Assembly (NCBI GenBank): GCA_901472505.1
Contig: LR590468.1
Location: 3,447,501-3,511,500 of the forward strand
Direction of reading: 5' to 3'
Length of the DNA stretch: 64,000 nt
Source of the DNA: Proteus vulgaris
Lineage (GTDB): Bacteria > Pseudomonadota > Gammaproteobacteria > Enterobacterales > Enterobacteriaceae
Below are positions 18,639 to 30,205 of the stretch, in pieces. Under the pieces are notes generated by a model, which saw only the letters and a list, made by a program, of their open reading frames with translations, had not been told where the DNA came from and did no database searches. Within the stretch, counting starts at the first letter, position 1; each line of letters opens with the position of its first letter. A program made the translations under genes and the position numbers.

Positions 18639-19514
18639 TTACGGGTGCAATAACACAGGTATCCTTGAGCGGAATAAATGCAGAGGAGAAATGTTGACGC
18701 CTTGCGCTACAAACCCATGCACCCACTCAGGGGCGTTAATTAACACTTTACTAGCGGCAACTTGTGAGTCGAACTCGCCGAACACACAGGCACCTGTTCC
18801 AGTTAAGCGTGACGGTGCATATTCTAACAGCCACGAAAGCAGATATTCAACCTCACGAAAACGTTTTCTTGCGATCATTTCACAGTCATTTTCGAACGGA
18901 GCCTTTAATAATGCGCCAAGAGAGCGAATAGGAGAATTACGTTTTAATTCTGGATCTGTGAAGATTGTCGGGGTTGGGATGGAAATTCCGGGGTGTGCGA
19001 CCAAATACCATTGCTCTTTTGGCTTTGCAGGGGTTAAAATTTCGCCAACGCCTTCGGCGAACGCAGCATGACCTTTTACAAAAACAGGGACATCAGCCCC
19101 TAAACTTACCCCTAATTCGGCTAAGATTTCGTCACTTAAACCCGCTTGCCAGTGGTAATTAAGTGCAATTAATGTGGTTGCTGCGTTAGATGAACCTCCA
19201 CCTAAGCCTCCCCCCATTGGAAGCTTTTTATCAACACTGATATCAGCCCCTTGATACTGCAACTCAATATTATGTTGTTGGCAATAATCACGCAGTAATT
19301 TAGCAGCTTTAATAATTAAATTATCTTTATCTTCTACGCCATCAATTGGCGTTAAGATAGTTAACTGGGTATCGTTACGAGGCGTAATGGTTAGTGTGTC
19401 GCCGTAATCTAAAAACTGGAATAACGTTTGTAGATTATGATAACCATCAGGGCGTTTCCCTGTAATGTAGAGAAAAAGATTTAATTTGGCAGGAGAAGGC
19501 CAACTTAGAGTCAT
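18639..19514 (-). CDS. ispE: 4-diphosphocytidyl-2-C-methyl-D-erythritol kinase
   Basis: GHMP-family kinase of the non-mevalonate isoprenoid pathway, acting in the cytoplasm on the 2-hydroxyl of CDP-methylerythritol. The N-terminus [20 protein letters not shown] and the ATP-binding glycine loop [17 protein letters not shown] are diagnostic; the C-terminal [10 protein letters not shown] matches the third GHMP motif. At 291 residues it is slightly longer than E. coli IspE (283). Its ATG overlaps the lolB stop (ATGA), so the two are translationally coupled. Confidence 0.95.
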   Translation of the reverse strand: MTLSWPSPAKLNLFLYITGKRPDGYHNLQTLFQFLDYGDTLTITPRNDTQLTILTPIDGVEDKDNLIIKAAKLLRDYCQQHNIELQYQGADISVDKKLPMGGGLGGGSSNAATTLIALNYHWQAGLSDEILAELGVSLGADVPVFVKGHAAFAEGVGEILTPAKPKEQWYLVAHPGISIPTPTIFTDPELKRNSPIRSLGALLKAPFENDCEMIARKRFREVEYLLSWLLEYAPSRLTGTGACVFGEFDSQVAASKVLINAPEWVHGFVAQGVNISPLHLFRSRIPVLLHP

Positions 19515-20149
19515 TGCTGTATATCCCAGTTATCCATTTTTAATTTGATAGTACGTTCACCTTGTTTTAATTCAAGGCGTTGTGGCAGGTTAGGGGTGAT
19601 ACTTGAATCATAAGCTTGATAAGTCACAATCCAATCGCCTTCAGGTGTGGGTAATGTGACAGATTTTAATAAGTGGTTTGCATCTAATTCGAAGTTAGTA
19701 GCATCACCCGGTAAACCAACAAGCCAAGCGCGTAGATTTTTCAGTGGAATAACCATGCCAGTCAGTTGATAAATCATCTCTGCAGGGTTATTGCTATAAT
19801 ATTTTTTGCCTTTATTATCTGTGACTTCAATGACACCTGGCATAATATTTAAATCAAGTTCTGTGGTACCTAGTGGATTTGTCAACAATAAGCGATAACG
19901 CTCATCGGCGCTGTCTTGCCAATAGAATCGGGCATAAGTTTTGTTAGTATCTTCGATATAAGCAAAAGCACCTCGAGTTTCATATTGTGAAATTTTCTTT
20001 AATGCTTGTTGGCGAGCTTGCCATTGCATATCGTTATCAGATGCTGAACCTTGAGTCTTTATCTGATTTAGATTACAGGCGCTCAGCAACAACGCGGCTA
20101 GTGGGATAAGGCGCACAAGTTGTTTGGTTGAAAAAAAGCGTGAACGCAT
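19511..20149 (-). CDS. lolB: Outer-membrane lipoprotein receptor LolB
   Basis: Accepts lipoproteins from periplasmic LolA and inserts them into the outer membrane. The 212-residue precursor has a lipoprotein signal peptide with lipobox LLSAC (C25). The mature part shows the LolB pattern, for example [22 protein letters not shown] and the [15 protein letters not shown] block. It is the first gene of the group, divergent from hemA across 240 bp. Essential in E. coli. Confidence 0.93.
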   Translation of the reverse strand: MRSRFFSTKQLVRLIPLAALLLSACNLNQIKTQGSASDNDMQWQARQQALKKISQYETRGAFAYIEDTNKTYARFYWQDSADERYRLLLTNPLGTTELDLNIMPGVIEVTDNKGKKYYSNNPAEMIYQLTGMVIPLKNLRAWLVGLPGDATNFELDANHLLKSVTLPTPEGDWIVTYQAYDSSITPNLPQRLELKQGERTIKLKMDNWDIQQ

Positions 20150-20389
20150 AGCTGAGACATTCCTTTAATTCGTTATTAGTTGAAAAAAAGAGTATCATAA
20201 ACCTTATGATATAACGATATTTCATTAAATTGTGTATAGAAATCTCCTATCACTCAAGTAAGCTCTTTTATTGACTCTGTTCATCAAGTAGAATGTCGGG
20301 AATAAAGAGTCCATACTAAATGCGCTGTTTTAGGTTTACACTAAGTCAAGTCGCGAGGCGGTATTTATTCATAACTCGATATAGTTGAT

Positions 20390-21652
20390 ATGACGTTATT
20401 AGCATTAGGTATTAATCATAAAACAGCCCCCGTTGCTTTACGTGAGAAAGTTTCTTTTTCTCCCGATACCATGGGTGATGCCTTAAACAACCTCTTACAG
20501 CAACCTGCTGTCAGAGGCGGTGTTGTGCTGTCTACTTGTAACCGTACTGAGCTCTATCTTAGTATGGAAGACAAAGAAAATAGTCATGAACAGCTTATAC
20601 GCTGGTTATGTCAATATCACCAAATAGAGCCTAATGAACTGAAACAAAGTGTTTATTGGCATCAAGATAATCAAGCGGTTAGCCACCTAATGCGAGTGGC
20701 AAGCGGTTTAGATTCTCTCGTATTGGGTGAACCTCAAATTTTAGGGCAAGTTAAAAAAGCCTTTGCCGATTCTCAAAATTACGACTCGCTCTCTTCAGAG
20801 CTGGAACGCTTGTTTCAGAAGTCTTTTTCAGTTGCGAAAAGAGTGAGAACAGAAACACAAATTGGTGCTAACGCAGTTTCTGTTGCTTTTGCAGCGTGTA
20901 CTTTAGCGCGTCAAATCTTTGAATCGTTATCCTCTTTAACTATTTTATTGGTTGGTGCTGGTGAAACGATAGAACTCGTCGCTCGCCATCTTCGTGAGCA
21001 CCAAGTCAAAAAAATCATTATTGCTAACCGAACTAAAGAGCGAGCTCAGCGTTTAGCTAACGAAGTTGATGCGGATGTTATTACATTATCAGAGATTGAT
21101 GAATGCTTAGCACAAGCAGATATTGTTATTAGTTCTACTGCTAGCCCTTTGCCTATTATTGGCAAAGGGATGGTTGAAAGAGCACTTAAAAAGCGTCGTA
21201 ATCAACCTATGTTGCTGGTAGATATTGCGGTTCCTCGCGATATAGAACAAGATGTTGAAAAGCTTAATAACGTCTACCTCTATAGTGTTGATGATTTAGA
21301 CGCGATTATTCAACATAACCGAGAACAACGCCAAGCGGCTGCTGTTCAAGCTGAACATATTGTCCAACAAGAAAGTGGGCAATTTATGGATTGGCTTCGA
21401 GCGCAAAGTGCTGTGGGTGCAATTCGAGAGTATCGAGACAGTGCTGAAATGCTACGTGCAGAGATGACAGAAAAAGCCATCACATTGATACAAAATGGAG
21501 CGGATGCAGAAAAAGTCATTCAACAGCTCTCACATCAATTGATGAACCGTCTAATTCACACACCAACGAAATCTCTTCAACAGGCTGCCAGTGATGGTGA
21601 TATTGAACGCCTGAATCTATTACGTGAAAGTTTGGGTATTACCCATAATTAA
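20390..21652 (+). CDS. hemA: Glutamyl-tRNA reductase
   Basis: First committed step of haem synthesis by the C5 route: reduces glutamyl-tRNA(Glu) to glutamate-1-semialdehyde with NADPH. The 420 residues include [18 protein letters not shown], the catalytic-Cys block [25 protein letters not shown] and the NADPH-domain loop [14 protein letters not shown]. It opens the hemA-prfA-prmC-sirB1 operon; the gap to prfA is 28 bp. In the family the N-terminal region also mediates haem-controlled proteolysis. Confidence 0.96.
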   Translation: MTLLALGINHKTAPVALREKVSFSPDTMGDALNNLLQQPAVRGGVVLSTCNRTELYLSMEDKENSHEQLIRWLCQYHQIEPNELKQSVYWHQDNQAVSHLMRVASGLDSLVLGEPQILGQVKKAFADSQNYDSLSSELERLFQKSFSVAKRVRTETQIGANAVSVAFAACTLARQIFESLSSLTILLVGAGETIELVARHLREHQVKKIIIANRTKERAQRLANEVDADVITLSEIDECLAQADIVISSTASPLPIIGKGMVERALKKRRNQPMLLVDIAVPRDIEQDVEKLNNVYLYSVDDLDAIIQHNREQRQAAAVQAEHIVQQESGQFMDWLRAQSAVGAIREYRDSAEMLRAEMTEKAITLIQNGADAEKVIQQLSHQLMNRLIHTPTKSLQQAASDGDIERLNLLRESLGITHN

Positions 21653-21680
21653 CTTTGTCTAACAGGATCTTAATCTACGA

Positions 21681-22763
21681 ATGAAGCCTTCTATTGTCGC
21701 CAAGTTGGAAGCTCTACAAGAGCGTTATGAAGAAATTCAGGCACTTCTGTCAGAAGCCGATGTCATTGCCTCTCAGGAGCGTTTTCGTGCGCTTTCAAAA
21801 GAATACTCTCAATTAACCGATGTCACGGCTTGTTTTAGTCAATGGCGAAAAGTGCAAGATGACATCGAGGCAGCAGAAATGATGCTTGATGATCCTGAAA
21901 TGAAAGAGATGGCGCAAGAAGAATTGAAAGAAGCGCAAGCATTAAACGATAATTTAGAGCAACAATTACAACTACTGCTATTGCCTAAAGATCCTGATGA
22001 TGAATTTAACTGTTTCCTTGAAATACGTGCAGGAACCGGTGGTGATGAAGCCGCATTATTTGCGGGTGATTTATTCCGTATGTATAGCCGTTATGCAGAA
22101 TCACGTCGTTGGCGCATTGAGGTCATGAATGCGAATGAAGGTGAGCATGGTGGCTATAAAGAAATCATTGCAAAAGTGGTTGGTGATGGCGCTTATGGGG
22201 TATTAAAATTTGAATCAGGTGGTCATCGTGTTCAACGTGTACCAGAAACAGAATCTCAAGGCCGTATTCATACCTCGGCTTGTACGGTTGCCGTATTAGC
22301 AGAAGTGCCAGAAGCTGAATTACCTGAGATTAGCCCAAGTGATTTACGTATTGATACATTCCGTTCGTCAGGCGCAGGGGGGCAGCACGTTAACACCACC
22401 GATTCCGCAATTCGTATCACACATATTCCAACGGGGATTGTAGTGGAATGTCAGGATGAGCGTTCACAGCATAAAAATAAAGCCAAGGCGATGTCTGTAT
22501 TAGGTGCGCGTATTCGTGCGGCTGAAATACAAAAACGTCAAGAGGCGGAAGCGTCTGAACGCCGTAATTTATTAGGCTCTGGCGATCGTTCTGACCGTAT
22601 TAGAACGTATAATTTCCCACAAGGGCGAGTAACAGATCACCGTATCAACCTCACATTTTATCGTTTAGATGAAGTGATGGAAGGAAAATTAGATCCTTTA
22701 ATTCAACCTATTGTCACTGAGTATCAAGCGGATCAACTTTCGGCACTTTCTGAGTTAAATTAA
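21681..22763 (+). CDS. prfA: Peptide chain release factor 1
   Basis: Terminates translation at UAA and UAG. The 360 residues match E. coli RF1 in length. The catalytic GGQ lies in [15 protein letters not shown], and the stop-codon-reading region follows the early [17 protein letters not shown] block. Its stop codon overlaps the prmC start (TAATG), so the factor and the enzyme that methylates its GGQ glutamine are co-translated, as in E. coli. Confidence 0.97.
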   Translation: MKPSIVAKLEALQERYEEIQALLSEADVIASQERFRALSKEYSQLTDVTACFSQWRKVQDDIEAAEMMLDDPEMKEMAQEELKEAQALNDNLEQQLQLLLLPKDPDDEFNCFLEIRAGTGGDEAALFAGDLFRMYSRYAESRRWRIEVMNANEGEHGGYKEIIAKVVGDGAYGVLKFESGGHRVQRVPETESQGRIHTSACTVAVLAEVPEAELPEISPSDLRIDTFRSSGAGGQHVNTTDSAIRITHIPTGIVVECQDERSQHKNKAKAMSVLGARIRAAEIQKRQEAEASERRNLLGSGDRSDRIRTYNFPQGRVTDHRINLTFYRLDEVMEGKLDPLIQPIVTEYQADQLSALSELN

Positions 22764-23611
22764 TGAATTATGAACAATGGCTGCGTCAAGCAGCCTTGCA
22801 ATTAATGGAAAGTGACACTCCTAAACGTGATGCTGAAATTCTACTTGGTCACGTAACACAACGTGCTCGAACGTATTTAATAGCCTTTAATGAAACGTTA
22901 CTTTCACAAGACGAGTTAGCGCAATTATCGCAATTACTTGCCCGACGGGTTAAAGGAGAACCTATTGCTTATTTAGTAGGTGAACGAGAGTTTTGGTCAC
23001 TGCCTCTAAAGGTCTCACCTGCAACATTAATTCCCCGTCCTGATACTGAATGCCTTGTTGAAAAAGCACTGGAAAAATTGCCATCAAAACCCACTAATAT
23101 TCTTGATTTAGGGACAGGAACAGGTGCTATTGCGCTTGCTATGGCATCTGAGCGCCCTGATTGCCATATTATTGGTGTGGACTTTCAAGCCCAAGCGGTT
23201 GCATTAGCGCAAGAGAATGCGACTCATTTGGCATTAAACAACACAGAATTTATGGAAAGTTGCTGGTTTAGTTCACTCTCAGGGTATCAATTTGGTATGA
23301 TAATCAGTAATCCTCCTTACATAGATGAGAATGATGAGCATATTCATCAGGGGGATGTTCGTTTTGAACCTTTAACCGCATTAGTTGCTGGTAAAAACGG
23401 TTTTGCTGATATTGAGATTATCATTGAAACTGCTCACCAGTTTTTAACTGATAAAGGCTGGCTATTATTAGAACACGGCTGGGATCAAGGCGAAGGTGTA
23501 CGTAAAATTTTTACTGATAAGGGTTACTGCTGTGTGGAAACTTTCCGTGATTATGGCGGTAATGAGCGAGTGACAGTAGGTCGTTGGAATTATGATAGAA
23601 ACCATAGCTGA
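22763..23611 (+). CDS. prmC: Release-factor glutamine methyltransferase PrmC
   Basis: S-adenosylmethionine-dependent enzyme that N5-methylates the GGQ glutamine of RF1 and RF2. The 282-residue protein has the SAM loop LDLGTGTGAIALA and the catalytic NPPY in IISNPPYIDEND, with the upstream block LIPRPDTECLVE. It overlaps prfA by one base and sirB1 by 20 bp. Between prmC and sirB1, E. coli carries sirB2; that gene is absent here. Confidence 0.95.
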   Translation: MNYEQWLRQAALQLMESDTPKRDAEILLGHVTQRARTYLIAFNETLLSQDELAQLSQLLARRVKGEPIAYLVGEREFWSLPLKVSPATLIPRPDTECLVEKALEKLPSKPTNILDLGTGTGAIALAMASERPDCHIIGVDFQAQAVALAQENATHLALNNTEFMESCWFSSLSGYQFGMIISNPPYIDENDEHIHQGDVRFEPLTALVAGKNGFADIEIIIETAHQFLTDKGWLLLEHGWDQGEGVRKIFTDKGYCCVETFRDYGGNERVTVGRWNYDRNHS

Positions 23612-24404
23612 TTACGAATTTAATAAAGCCCCTTTAGTAAAGGGCATGATCCTTATCTCTCAGGCTATTCGACCTGATTTTCCGACCACTTCTGTGGGTT
23701 ATCAACTCGCACAGCTTGTTGAACAAGCAGAAGCAGAAATTCCTAGGCAAGGAAGTATCAAAGAACAAATAGAAGCATTACTCAAACTGTTTTATAAGCA
23801 GTGGCACTTTAGTGGTGCGAGTGGTAAATATTGCCTTTCTGACACTTTATGGTTAGATAAAGTGTTAGCGACACATGTGGGGTCTCCCGTTTCACTAGGT
23901 TCGATTCTTATTTATATTGCACAAGCGTTAAACTTGCCGTTAGCCCCCGTTATTTTTCCTACACAACTTATTATCAGAATAGATATTCCCGATGAAAAAA
24001 CGTTATTTTTAAATCCAATAAATGGTGAATATCTATCACAGCATACTCTAGAGGTTTGGTTAAAAGGGAATGTTGGAAATAATTCTGTTTTATTAGATGC
24101 AGATTTAGAAGAATCAGAATACAGCTCCATTATTCGCAAGCTTTTGGATACATTGAAAGTATCTTTAATGGAAGAAAAAAATATGGAACAAGCATTAAAA
24201 GCCAGTGAAACGGTATTACTGTTTGATCCTGAAGATCCTTATGAAATACGTGATCGTGGGCTGATTTTTGCTCAGTTAGAGTGCCATCATGTGGCAATTT
24301 CTGACTTAAACTATTTTGTTGAGCAATGTCCTGAAGATCCGATTTCAGAAATGATTAAAATTCAAATTCATTCGATAGAGCAAAATCCAGTTGTTCTACA
24401 TTAA
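23592..24404 (+). CDS. sirB1: SirB1 family protein (transglutaminase-like, TPR)
   Basis: A 270-residue cytoplasmic protein of the SirB1/YchA family. The N-terminal two thirds form a transglutaminase-like domain (DTLWLDKVLATHVGSPVSLGSI is the conserved core, split across it), followed by a TPR-like helical tail with LLFDPEDPYEIRDRGLIFAQL. The biochemical role is unsettled. The start codon lies within the end of prmC, a 20-bp overlap that suggests coupled translation. The kdsA gene follows after 57 bp. Confidence 0.85.
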   Translation: MIETIADYEFNKAPLVKGMILISQAIRPDFPTTSVGYQLAQLVEQAEAEIPRQGSIKEQIEALLKLFYKQWHFSGASGKYCLSDTLWLDKVLATHVGSPVSLGSILIYIAQALNLPLAPVIFPTQLIIRIDIPDEKTLFLNPINGEYLSQHTLEVWLKGNVGNNSVLLDADLEESEYSSIIRKLLDTLKVSLMEEKNMEQALKASETVLLFDPEDPYEIRDRGLIFAQLECHHVAISDLNYFVEQCPEDPISEMIKIQIHSIEQNPVVLH

Positions 24405-24425
24405 AAGTTTACGCAACGTACTTGA

Positions 24426-25316
<891 letters not shown>

Positions 25317-25323
25317 AATTGTT

Positions 25324-26262
25324 ATGCAACTGCATACGGTAGTGAATATGTTCGGCGCTGATCTTCAGCGCCGTTATCACGAAAAGATCCATAAAATCAC
25401 CCTTCATGGCGGTTTCAACTGTCCTAATCGAGATGGTACGTTAGGGCGAGGTGGCTGTACTTTCTGTAATGTCTCTTCTTTTGCTGATGAACAAACTCAA
25501 TATCACTCCATTGAAGAACAAATTGCGTTACAAGCCAAAAATATTAACCGAGCACATCGTTACCTGGCTTATTTTCAAGCTTATACCAGCACTTATGCTG
25601 AAGTAGAATACCTACGTACGTTATATGAAACCGCACTATTACAAGCCGATATGGTTGGATTATGTGTAGGAACTCGGCCAGATTGTGTACCGATTAGAGT
25701 GTTGGATTTATTGCAAGGTTATCGTGATCAAGGTTATGAAGTATGGTTAGAGCTTGGATTACAAACGGCCCATGACAAAACATTAAAACGAATTAATAGA
25801 GGGCATGATTTTCAATGCTATCAAGCGACAACGCGTGAAGCTCGTCGCCGTGGTTTAAAGGTATGTACACATCTTATTATTGGGTTACCACGTGAAGATC
25901 ATCAGCTTAATATGCAAACTTTAGAACATGTTGTGGACACAGGTACTGATGGACTTAAATTACACCCTTTACATATTGTTGATGGAAGCACAATAGCAAA
26001 AGCGTGGAAAGCAGGGCGCATCAATGCACTGACACAAGAACAATATGTCTATACTGCGGGTGAAATGATCCGCCATACTCCTCCTGAAATTATCTATCAC
26101 CGTGTTTGTGCCAGTGCTAGAAAACCGACTCTATTAGCACCAGCATGGTGTGAAAACCACTGGCTAGGGATGAATGCGCTTTATCAAGATTTATTAAAAA
26201 AGGGTGTACAAGGGAGTGGAATAAATAAAGCATTTTTATTTAACACTCGCTTAAATAAGTAA
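25324..26262 (+). CDS. yhcC: YhcC-family radical SAM protein (TIGR01212)
   Basis: A 312-residue radical-SAM protein. The iron-sulfur cysteines lie near the N-terminus in NCPNRDGTLGRGGCTFCN. Family blocks include AYFQAYTSTYA, GLCVGTRPDCVP, VWLELGLQTAHD and GLKVCTHLIIGLPRE. YhcC proteins are radical-SAM enzymes of uncertain substrate, with tRNA or cofactor modification suggested for relatives. The gene follows kdsA after 7 bp and could share its transcript. In E. coli yhcC lies elsewhere, near gltB, so this position is a local rearrangement. Function remains unassigned. Confidence 0.85.
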   Translation: MQLHTVVNMFGADLQRRYHEKIHKITLHGGFNCPNRDGTLGRGGCTFCNVSSFADEQTQYHSIEEQIALQAKNINRAHRYLAYFQAYTSTYAEVEYLRTLYETALLQADMVGLCVGTRPDCVPIRVLDLLQGYRDQGYEVWLELGLQTAHDKTLKRINRGHDFQCYQATTREARRRGLKVCTHLIIGLPREDHQLNMQTLEHVVDTGTDGLKLHPLHIVDGSTIAKAWKAGRINALTQEQYVYTAGEMIRHTPPEIIYHRVCASARKPTLLAPAWCENHWLGMNALYQDLLKKGVQGSGINKAFLFNTRLNK

Positions 26263-26314
26263 TTTTTTATTATGAGTTATTGAAATTGTTTTTTATTGAA
26301 TTTAGAACTAGATG

Positions 26315-26360
26315 AATTCAGCCTTTAACCATTTATGAATAGTGAGTTAAAGGCTGAATT
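26315..26360. terminator. Bidirectional terminator between yhcC and dauA
   Basis: A 15-bp perfect inverted repeat (AATTCAGCCTTTAAC / GTTAAAGGCTGAATT) with a 16-base loop between the convergent genes. T-runs after it are modest on either side. Confidence 0.65.
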
Positions 26361-26384
26361 ATTTGGGGAAGATTAAGAACATTG

Positions 26385-28085
26385 TTACTGAATTAATTCC
26401 AAATCATCCAATGCTTTTTGTAATGAAGGATAAAAGTTAAGTTCTCCTTCAATGGGAGTCATTCTCGCTCTTGCCAACGTTTTTAAAGGTTGGAATGGAA
26501 TATCACACACAATTACATGGGTATCGTGTTTGACATCGGTAACAAAATGTTGGAAAGCATGTAAACCTCCAGCATCTAATACGGGAACAGCATCCCATTG
26601 CATAATAACGGTTTTATAACCTTTACTACGCTCACGTAATTCATTAAAAATACGCTCAGCAGCGGCAAAGAATAGCGGGCCATTAACACGTACAACTAAT
26701 AATTGTTTATCATCATCGGTATACGGGGATTCTGTTATTTTGGTCATATTGGCAATACGACGCATAAATAGCAGTGAAGCCAATACAATACCGATAGTAA
26801 TGGCAATGACCATATCAAAGAGAACGGTAAGTGATAAACATAACACTAAGACAATAATATCGTCTTTAGGGGCGTGACGAATAAGATCAATAACTTTACG
26901 TGCTTCACTCATATTCCATGCAACAATTAGTAATAGAGCTGACATTGCTGCTAAAGGCAAATATGAAAGAAATGGCGCTAATACCAGTAAAGTTAGTAAC
27001 ACCAACAATGAGTGAACAATAGCTGAAACGGGCGATGTTGCACCTGCACGGACGTTAGCAGCTGAACGTGCAATCGCCGCTGTCGCTGTTATACCGCCAA
27101 AGAAAGGTGCGACAATATTACCGACACCTTGTCCTAGTAATTCACCATTAGAGTGGTGTTTTTTACCGGTCATGCCATCAAGCACAACGGCACACAGTAA
27201 TGATTCAATAGCACCTAACATTGCCATTGAAAAAGCCGCAGGTAACAAAGCAGAAACCGTACTCCAATTTAATTCAAGAGATGCTCCAGTGCTTGGTAAA
27301 TTCCAAGGTAAAACAAACTGAGGCAATATAGGTGGAATACCTTGCCCCGTCGATCCATCTGGCAGTAGATAACTAAATTGTGAGCCAATTGTTGCAACTT
27401 CATGGCCAAACATATTCACAATACCCATTACAGCAGTACCTGCTATTAACGCGGGCAAGTGCCCTGGTAAGCGTAAATTTAATTTTGGCCAGTAGATTAA
27501 AACAAACAGCGTTGTTAAGCCGATAAGTGTATCACCAAGATGGATAGTAGGTAATGCTGAGCCTAAGGCAATAATTTTATCGATATAGGTTTCTGGTACA
27601 TGTGTCATTTCAAGACCAAAAAAGTCTTTTATTTGCATGGTCGCGATGGTGATAGCAATCCCAGAGGTAAATCCTAGAGTGACAGAAACAGGAATATACT
27701 CGATGAGCTTACCAAAGCGAGCTAATCCCATAACGACTAAGATAACGCCAGACATAAGCGTCGCAATTAGTAAGCCACTTAATCCAAATTGTTGTGATAC
27801 AGGGTAAAGGATCACAACAAAAGCGGCAGTAGGGCCTGAAACGCTGTAGCGAGAGCCACCAGAAACAGCAATGACTATACCGGCAATAGCTGCGGTATAA
27901 AGACCGTATTGCGGAGGAACACCGCTACCAATAGCCAAAGCCATGGCTAATGGTATCGCGATAATTCCGACGGTGATCCCTGCAATAATATCTTTTAATA
28001 AACGCGCAAAAGAGTAAGGCTCTTTTACACATGCATCAATAAATGCACTAAAGGGGCGAACCCGGTTAACTTTATGAGTTTTCAT
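26385..28085 (-). CDS. dauA: SulP-family C4-dicarboxylate transporter DauA (YchM)
   Basis: Inner-membrane anion transporter of the SLC26/SulP family; E. coli DauA takes up succinate and other C4-dicarboxylates aerobically at acidic pH. The 566 residues contain about 12-14 membrane segments, with the SulP signature [20 protein letters not shown] and [18 protein letters not shown] cytoplasmic STAS domain follows from about residue 440 ([36 protein letters not shown]). In E. coli it lies between ychH and prs; here it has moved past kdsA/yhcC. Confidence 0.9.
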   Translation of the reverse strand: MKTHKVNRVRPFSAFIDACVKEPYSFARLLKDIIAGITVGIIAIPLAMALAIGSGVPPQYGLYTAAIAGIVIAVSGGSRYSVSGPTAAFVVILYPVSQQFGLSGLLIATLMSGVILVVMGLARFGKLIEYIPVSVTLGFTSGIAITIATMQIKDFFGLEMTHVPETYIDKIIALGSALPTIHLGDTLIGLTTLFVLIYWPKLNLRLPGHLPALIAGTAVMGIVNMFGHEVATIGSQFSYLLPDGSTGQGIPPILPQFVLPWNLPSTGASLELNWSTVSALLPAAFSMAMLGAIESLLCAVVLDGMTGKKHHSNGELLGQGVGNIVAPFFGGITATAAIARSAANVRAGATSPVSAIVHSLLVLLTLLVLAPFLSYLPLAAMSALLLIVAWNMSEARKVIDLIRHAPKDDIIVLVLCLSLTVLFDMVIAITIGIVLASLLFMRRIANMTKITESPYTDDDKQLLVVRVNGPLFFAAAERIFNELRERSKGYKTVIMQWDAVPVLDAGGLHAFQHFVTDVKHDTHVIVCDIPFQPLKTLARARMTPIEGELNFYPSLQKALDDLELIQ

Positions 28086-28578
28086 TTAGGCTTAAACCAA
28101 AATAAGAAGTCAGATGCCGAATAACGGCGATAAGGAAAAGAGAGGATATCGCTTTTATTCGCTGATAATAATGTGATACATCAAATTATTAATGTATATC
28201 TTAAAGCTTAGTAAAAATTAAATCAATTAAACTAATAAGTTAACGTAAAGAGATAATACAATGTATCTTATTGTATTTATTCTGTTGCCTGTATGAAAAT
28301 AAAGTTTAAATTTATTTTAAAATTATAAAAAGCGTTTTATTTTAGAATAAATGTCATTTATAGGGAGGGAATAAAAGTCTTTTTTTGTCATAAAAATACG
28401 ATCAAGTTAAATAGCAACCACATAAATGATTATCGACAATTAAAAATTAATAATTAAAGATTGTTAACATATAAGAAATTACTAAATAAAACGATTAAGT
28501 AAAAATAAATGATAGACTGTAGACTAAAAATATATCATAGAAAAATAAATTTAAATGAGTGACCCTAGGAAGGGATAA
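28086..28578. other. Long A/T-rich intergenic region upstream of dauA
   Basis: No coding frame or RNA gene recognised. It must hold the dauA promoter on the minus strand. The stretch 28300-28560 is almost free of G/C clusters. Nothing else supported. Confidence 0.5.
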
Positions 28579-28610
28579 AAAAAGAATCAGATCGAATATC
28601 TGATTTTTTC
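28579..28610. terminator. Hairpin with T-runs on both strands
   Basis: AATCAGAT / ATCTGATT with a five-base loop, flanked by an A-run on the left and T-run on the right, so it can act in both directions. It stands as a second, tandem terminator after the tRNA gene. Confidence 0.6.
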
Positions 28611-28613
28611 TAT

Positions 28614-28647
28614 AAAAAAATAGAGCCTAGCTGAAAACTAGGCTCTA
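28614..28647 (-). terminator. tRNA-Ser terminator
   Basis: A 10-bp perfect stem TAGAGCCTAG / CTAGGCTCTA with a seven-base loop and seven T on the minus strand, starting 10 bp after the tRNA CCA end. Confidence 0.88.
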
Positions 28648-28657
28648 TCTTATAATA

Positions 28658-28745
28658 TGGCGGTGAGAGAGGGATTCGAACCCTCGATACGTTGCCGTAT
28701 ACACACTTTCCAGGCGTGCTCCTTCAGCCTCTCGGACATCTCACC
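28658..28745 (-). tRNA. serX: tRNA-Ser (anticodon GGA)
   Basis: An 88-nt class II tRNA with encoded CCA. On the minus strand the acceptor is GGTGAGA...TCTCACC, the anticodon loop reads CTGGAAAG with anticodon GGA (reads UCC/UCU), and there is a long variable arm typical of serine tRNAs. The T arm is GGGTTCGAATCCC. It is nearly identical to E. coli serX/serW and, like serX there, lies beside ghrA. Confidence 0.97.
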
Positions 28746-28789
28746 ATATTGTTGTTGAATATGAACTTAACATCTCTCAACGGGGCGCT

Positions 28790-28818
28790 ACTATAGGGAA
28801 AAGGAGCATAAGCGTCAA
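28790..28818 (-). promoter_or_regulatory. tRNA-Ser promoter
   Basis: On the minus strand, -35 TTGACG, a 17-bp spacer and -10 TATAGT, followed by a G/C-rich discriminator (GCGCCCC). This is the layout of stringently controlled stable-RNA promoters. Confidence 0.85.
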
Positions 28819-29061
28819 CAGCTAAATGCATTTTTCTTTTAACTTTTGTCTCAAGCAGCCAAATAAAAAACAATATGCACAAATGCTAGGCAAATTAGGC
28901 AGTAAACCAAAGTAAGTATAGGTTAGCGTTTTGAAAAAAGAATTCAGATTTTCGTTAGCGGGTTAACATTCTCAACATTTTTATTAACAACTTATTCAAA
29001 GAGACTTGAAATCAGAACGTAACCCTCGCACCCTATGATAAAAATGCTGGAGGAAGGCACA

Positions 29062-30003
29062 ATGAAGATTATTTATTATCATCCTTTTTTTGACGCAGAG
29101 ACATGGATCAATGGTATGAAAGCACGTTTGCCGAATGCCAATATACGCATCTGGGAACCCGGCGATAATCAACCTGCTGATTATGCTATGGTTTGGCTTC
29201 CTCCTTATGAAATGCTCGCAAGTCGCAATCATCTTAAAGGTATTTTTGCATTAGGGGCAGGCGTTGATGCTATTTTAAAACAAGAACAACAAAAGCCTGG
29301 CACATTACCTGCAGGTGTTCCTGTTATGCGTTTGGAAGACACCGGAATGGGACTACAGATGCAAGAATATGCGATTGCCAAGGTGATGTATTACTTTCGT
29401 CGTATGGATGATTATAAACGTCAACAATCACAACGCTTATGGAAGCAACTGCCTTCTCACTCTTATGATAATTTTGTGATTGGTGTTTTAGGTGCTGGAG
29501 CTTTAGGGGGTAGCGTTGCAACTAAACTGGCAGAATTAGGTTTTAATGTTCGTTGTTGGAGTCGAAGTCAAAAAGAATTCAATAATGTTGAGAGTTTTTA
29601 TGGTAAAGATCAACTCAGCGATTTTCTCAAAGAGTGTCATTTACTGATTAATTTATTGCCTTACACACCAGAAACTCATGGTATTTTGAATTTTTCTCTT
29701 TTTGAACAGCTTAAACCTTCTTCTTATTTAATTAATCTTGCTCGTGGTGCTCATTTAGTTGATCAAGATTTATTAGAAGCGATAGATCAAGGATACATTG
29801 CAGATGCGACTCTTGATGTTTTTGCTCAGGAGCCTTTAGCGGGTATGCACCCATTCTGGACTCACCCCAGAATTTCTATTACACCACATATTGCTGCTTT
29901 CACAATTCCAAATATTGCAATGGATACTATTGTTGAAAATATTCAACGAATTGAAAAAGGAGAGGCTCCTTTTGGTGTAGTTGATATGAATAGTGGATAT
30001 TAA
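29062..30003 (+). CDS. ghrA: Glyoxylate/hydroxypyruvate reductase A
   Basis: NADPH-dependent reductase of glyoxylate and hydroxypyruvate in the D-2-hydroxyacid dehydrogenase family. I start at 29062 (MKIIYYHPFF) because GGAGGAAGG lies just upstream; the frame is open nine codons further. The 313-residue protein shows the Rossmann loop GVLGAGALGGSVA, the substrate Arg/Glu region INLARGAHLVD and DVFAQEPL, and the catalytic His in TPHIAAFT. It matches E. coli GhrA (312). It is the first gene of the former ghrA-ycdX-ycdY group. Confidence 0.92.
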   Translation: MKIIYYHPFFDAETWINGMKARLPNANIRIWEPGDNQPADYAMVWLPPYEMLASRNHLKGIFALGAGVDAILKQEQQKPGTLPAGVPVMRLEDTGMGLQMQEYAIAKVMYYFRRMDDYKRQQSQRLWKQLPSHSYDNFVIGVLGAGALGGSVATKLAELGFNVRCWSRSQKEFNNVESFYGKDQLSDFLKECHLLINLLPYTPETHGILNFSLFEQLKPSSYLINLARGAHLVDQDLLEAIDQGYIADATLDVFAQEPLAGMHPFWTHPRISITPHIAAFTIPNIAMDTIVENIQRIEKGEAPFGVVDMNSGY

Positions 30004-30033
30004 AGATAATTAATATCCACTTTCGTTTTATAT

Positions 30034-30069
30034 AATAGGCGATAAAATTTAGTTTATCGCCTATTTTTT
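30034..30069 (+). terminator. ghrA terminator
   Basis: A 13-bp stem AATAGGCGATAAA / TTTATCGCCTATT, six-base loop, then seven T. It separates ghrA from the AvrE-like gene, which therefore needs its own promoter. Confidence 0.9.
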
Positions 30070-30205
30070 TGTCTGGACTTTCAAAAAACAACATTTTTTT
30101 TATTATTTATATAAGGTAATAAAAATCTGACTATAAATAGATATCCCTTGAAGTTTATCTTATCGATGATTATCTCATTCTTTTGATAAAATGAGGTATA
30201 CAATA

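Noticed and set aside
28579..28647. Small RNA between dauA and tRNA-Ser
   Set aside because: The two hairpins are explained as tandem terminators of the tRNA gene; no promoter is visible for a separate RNA.
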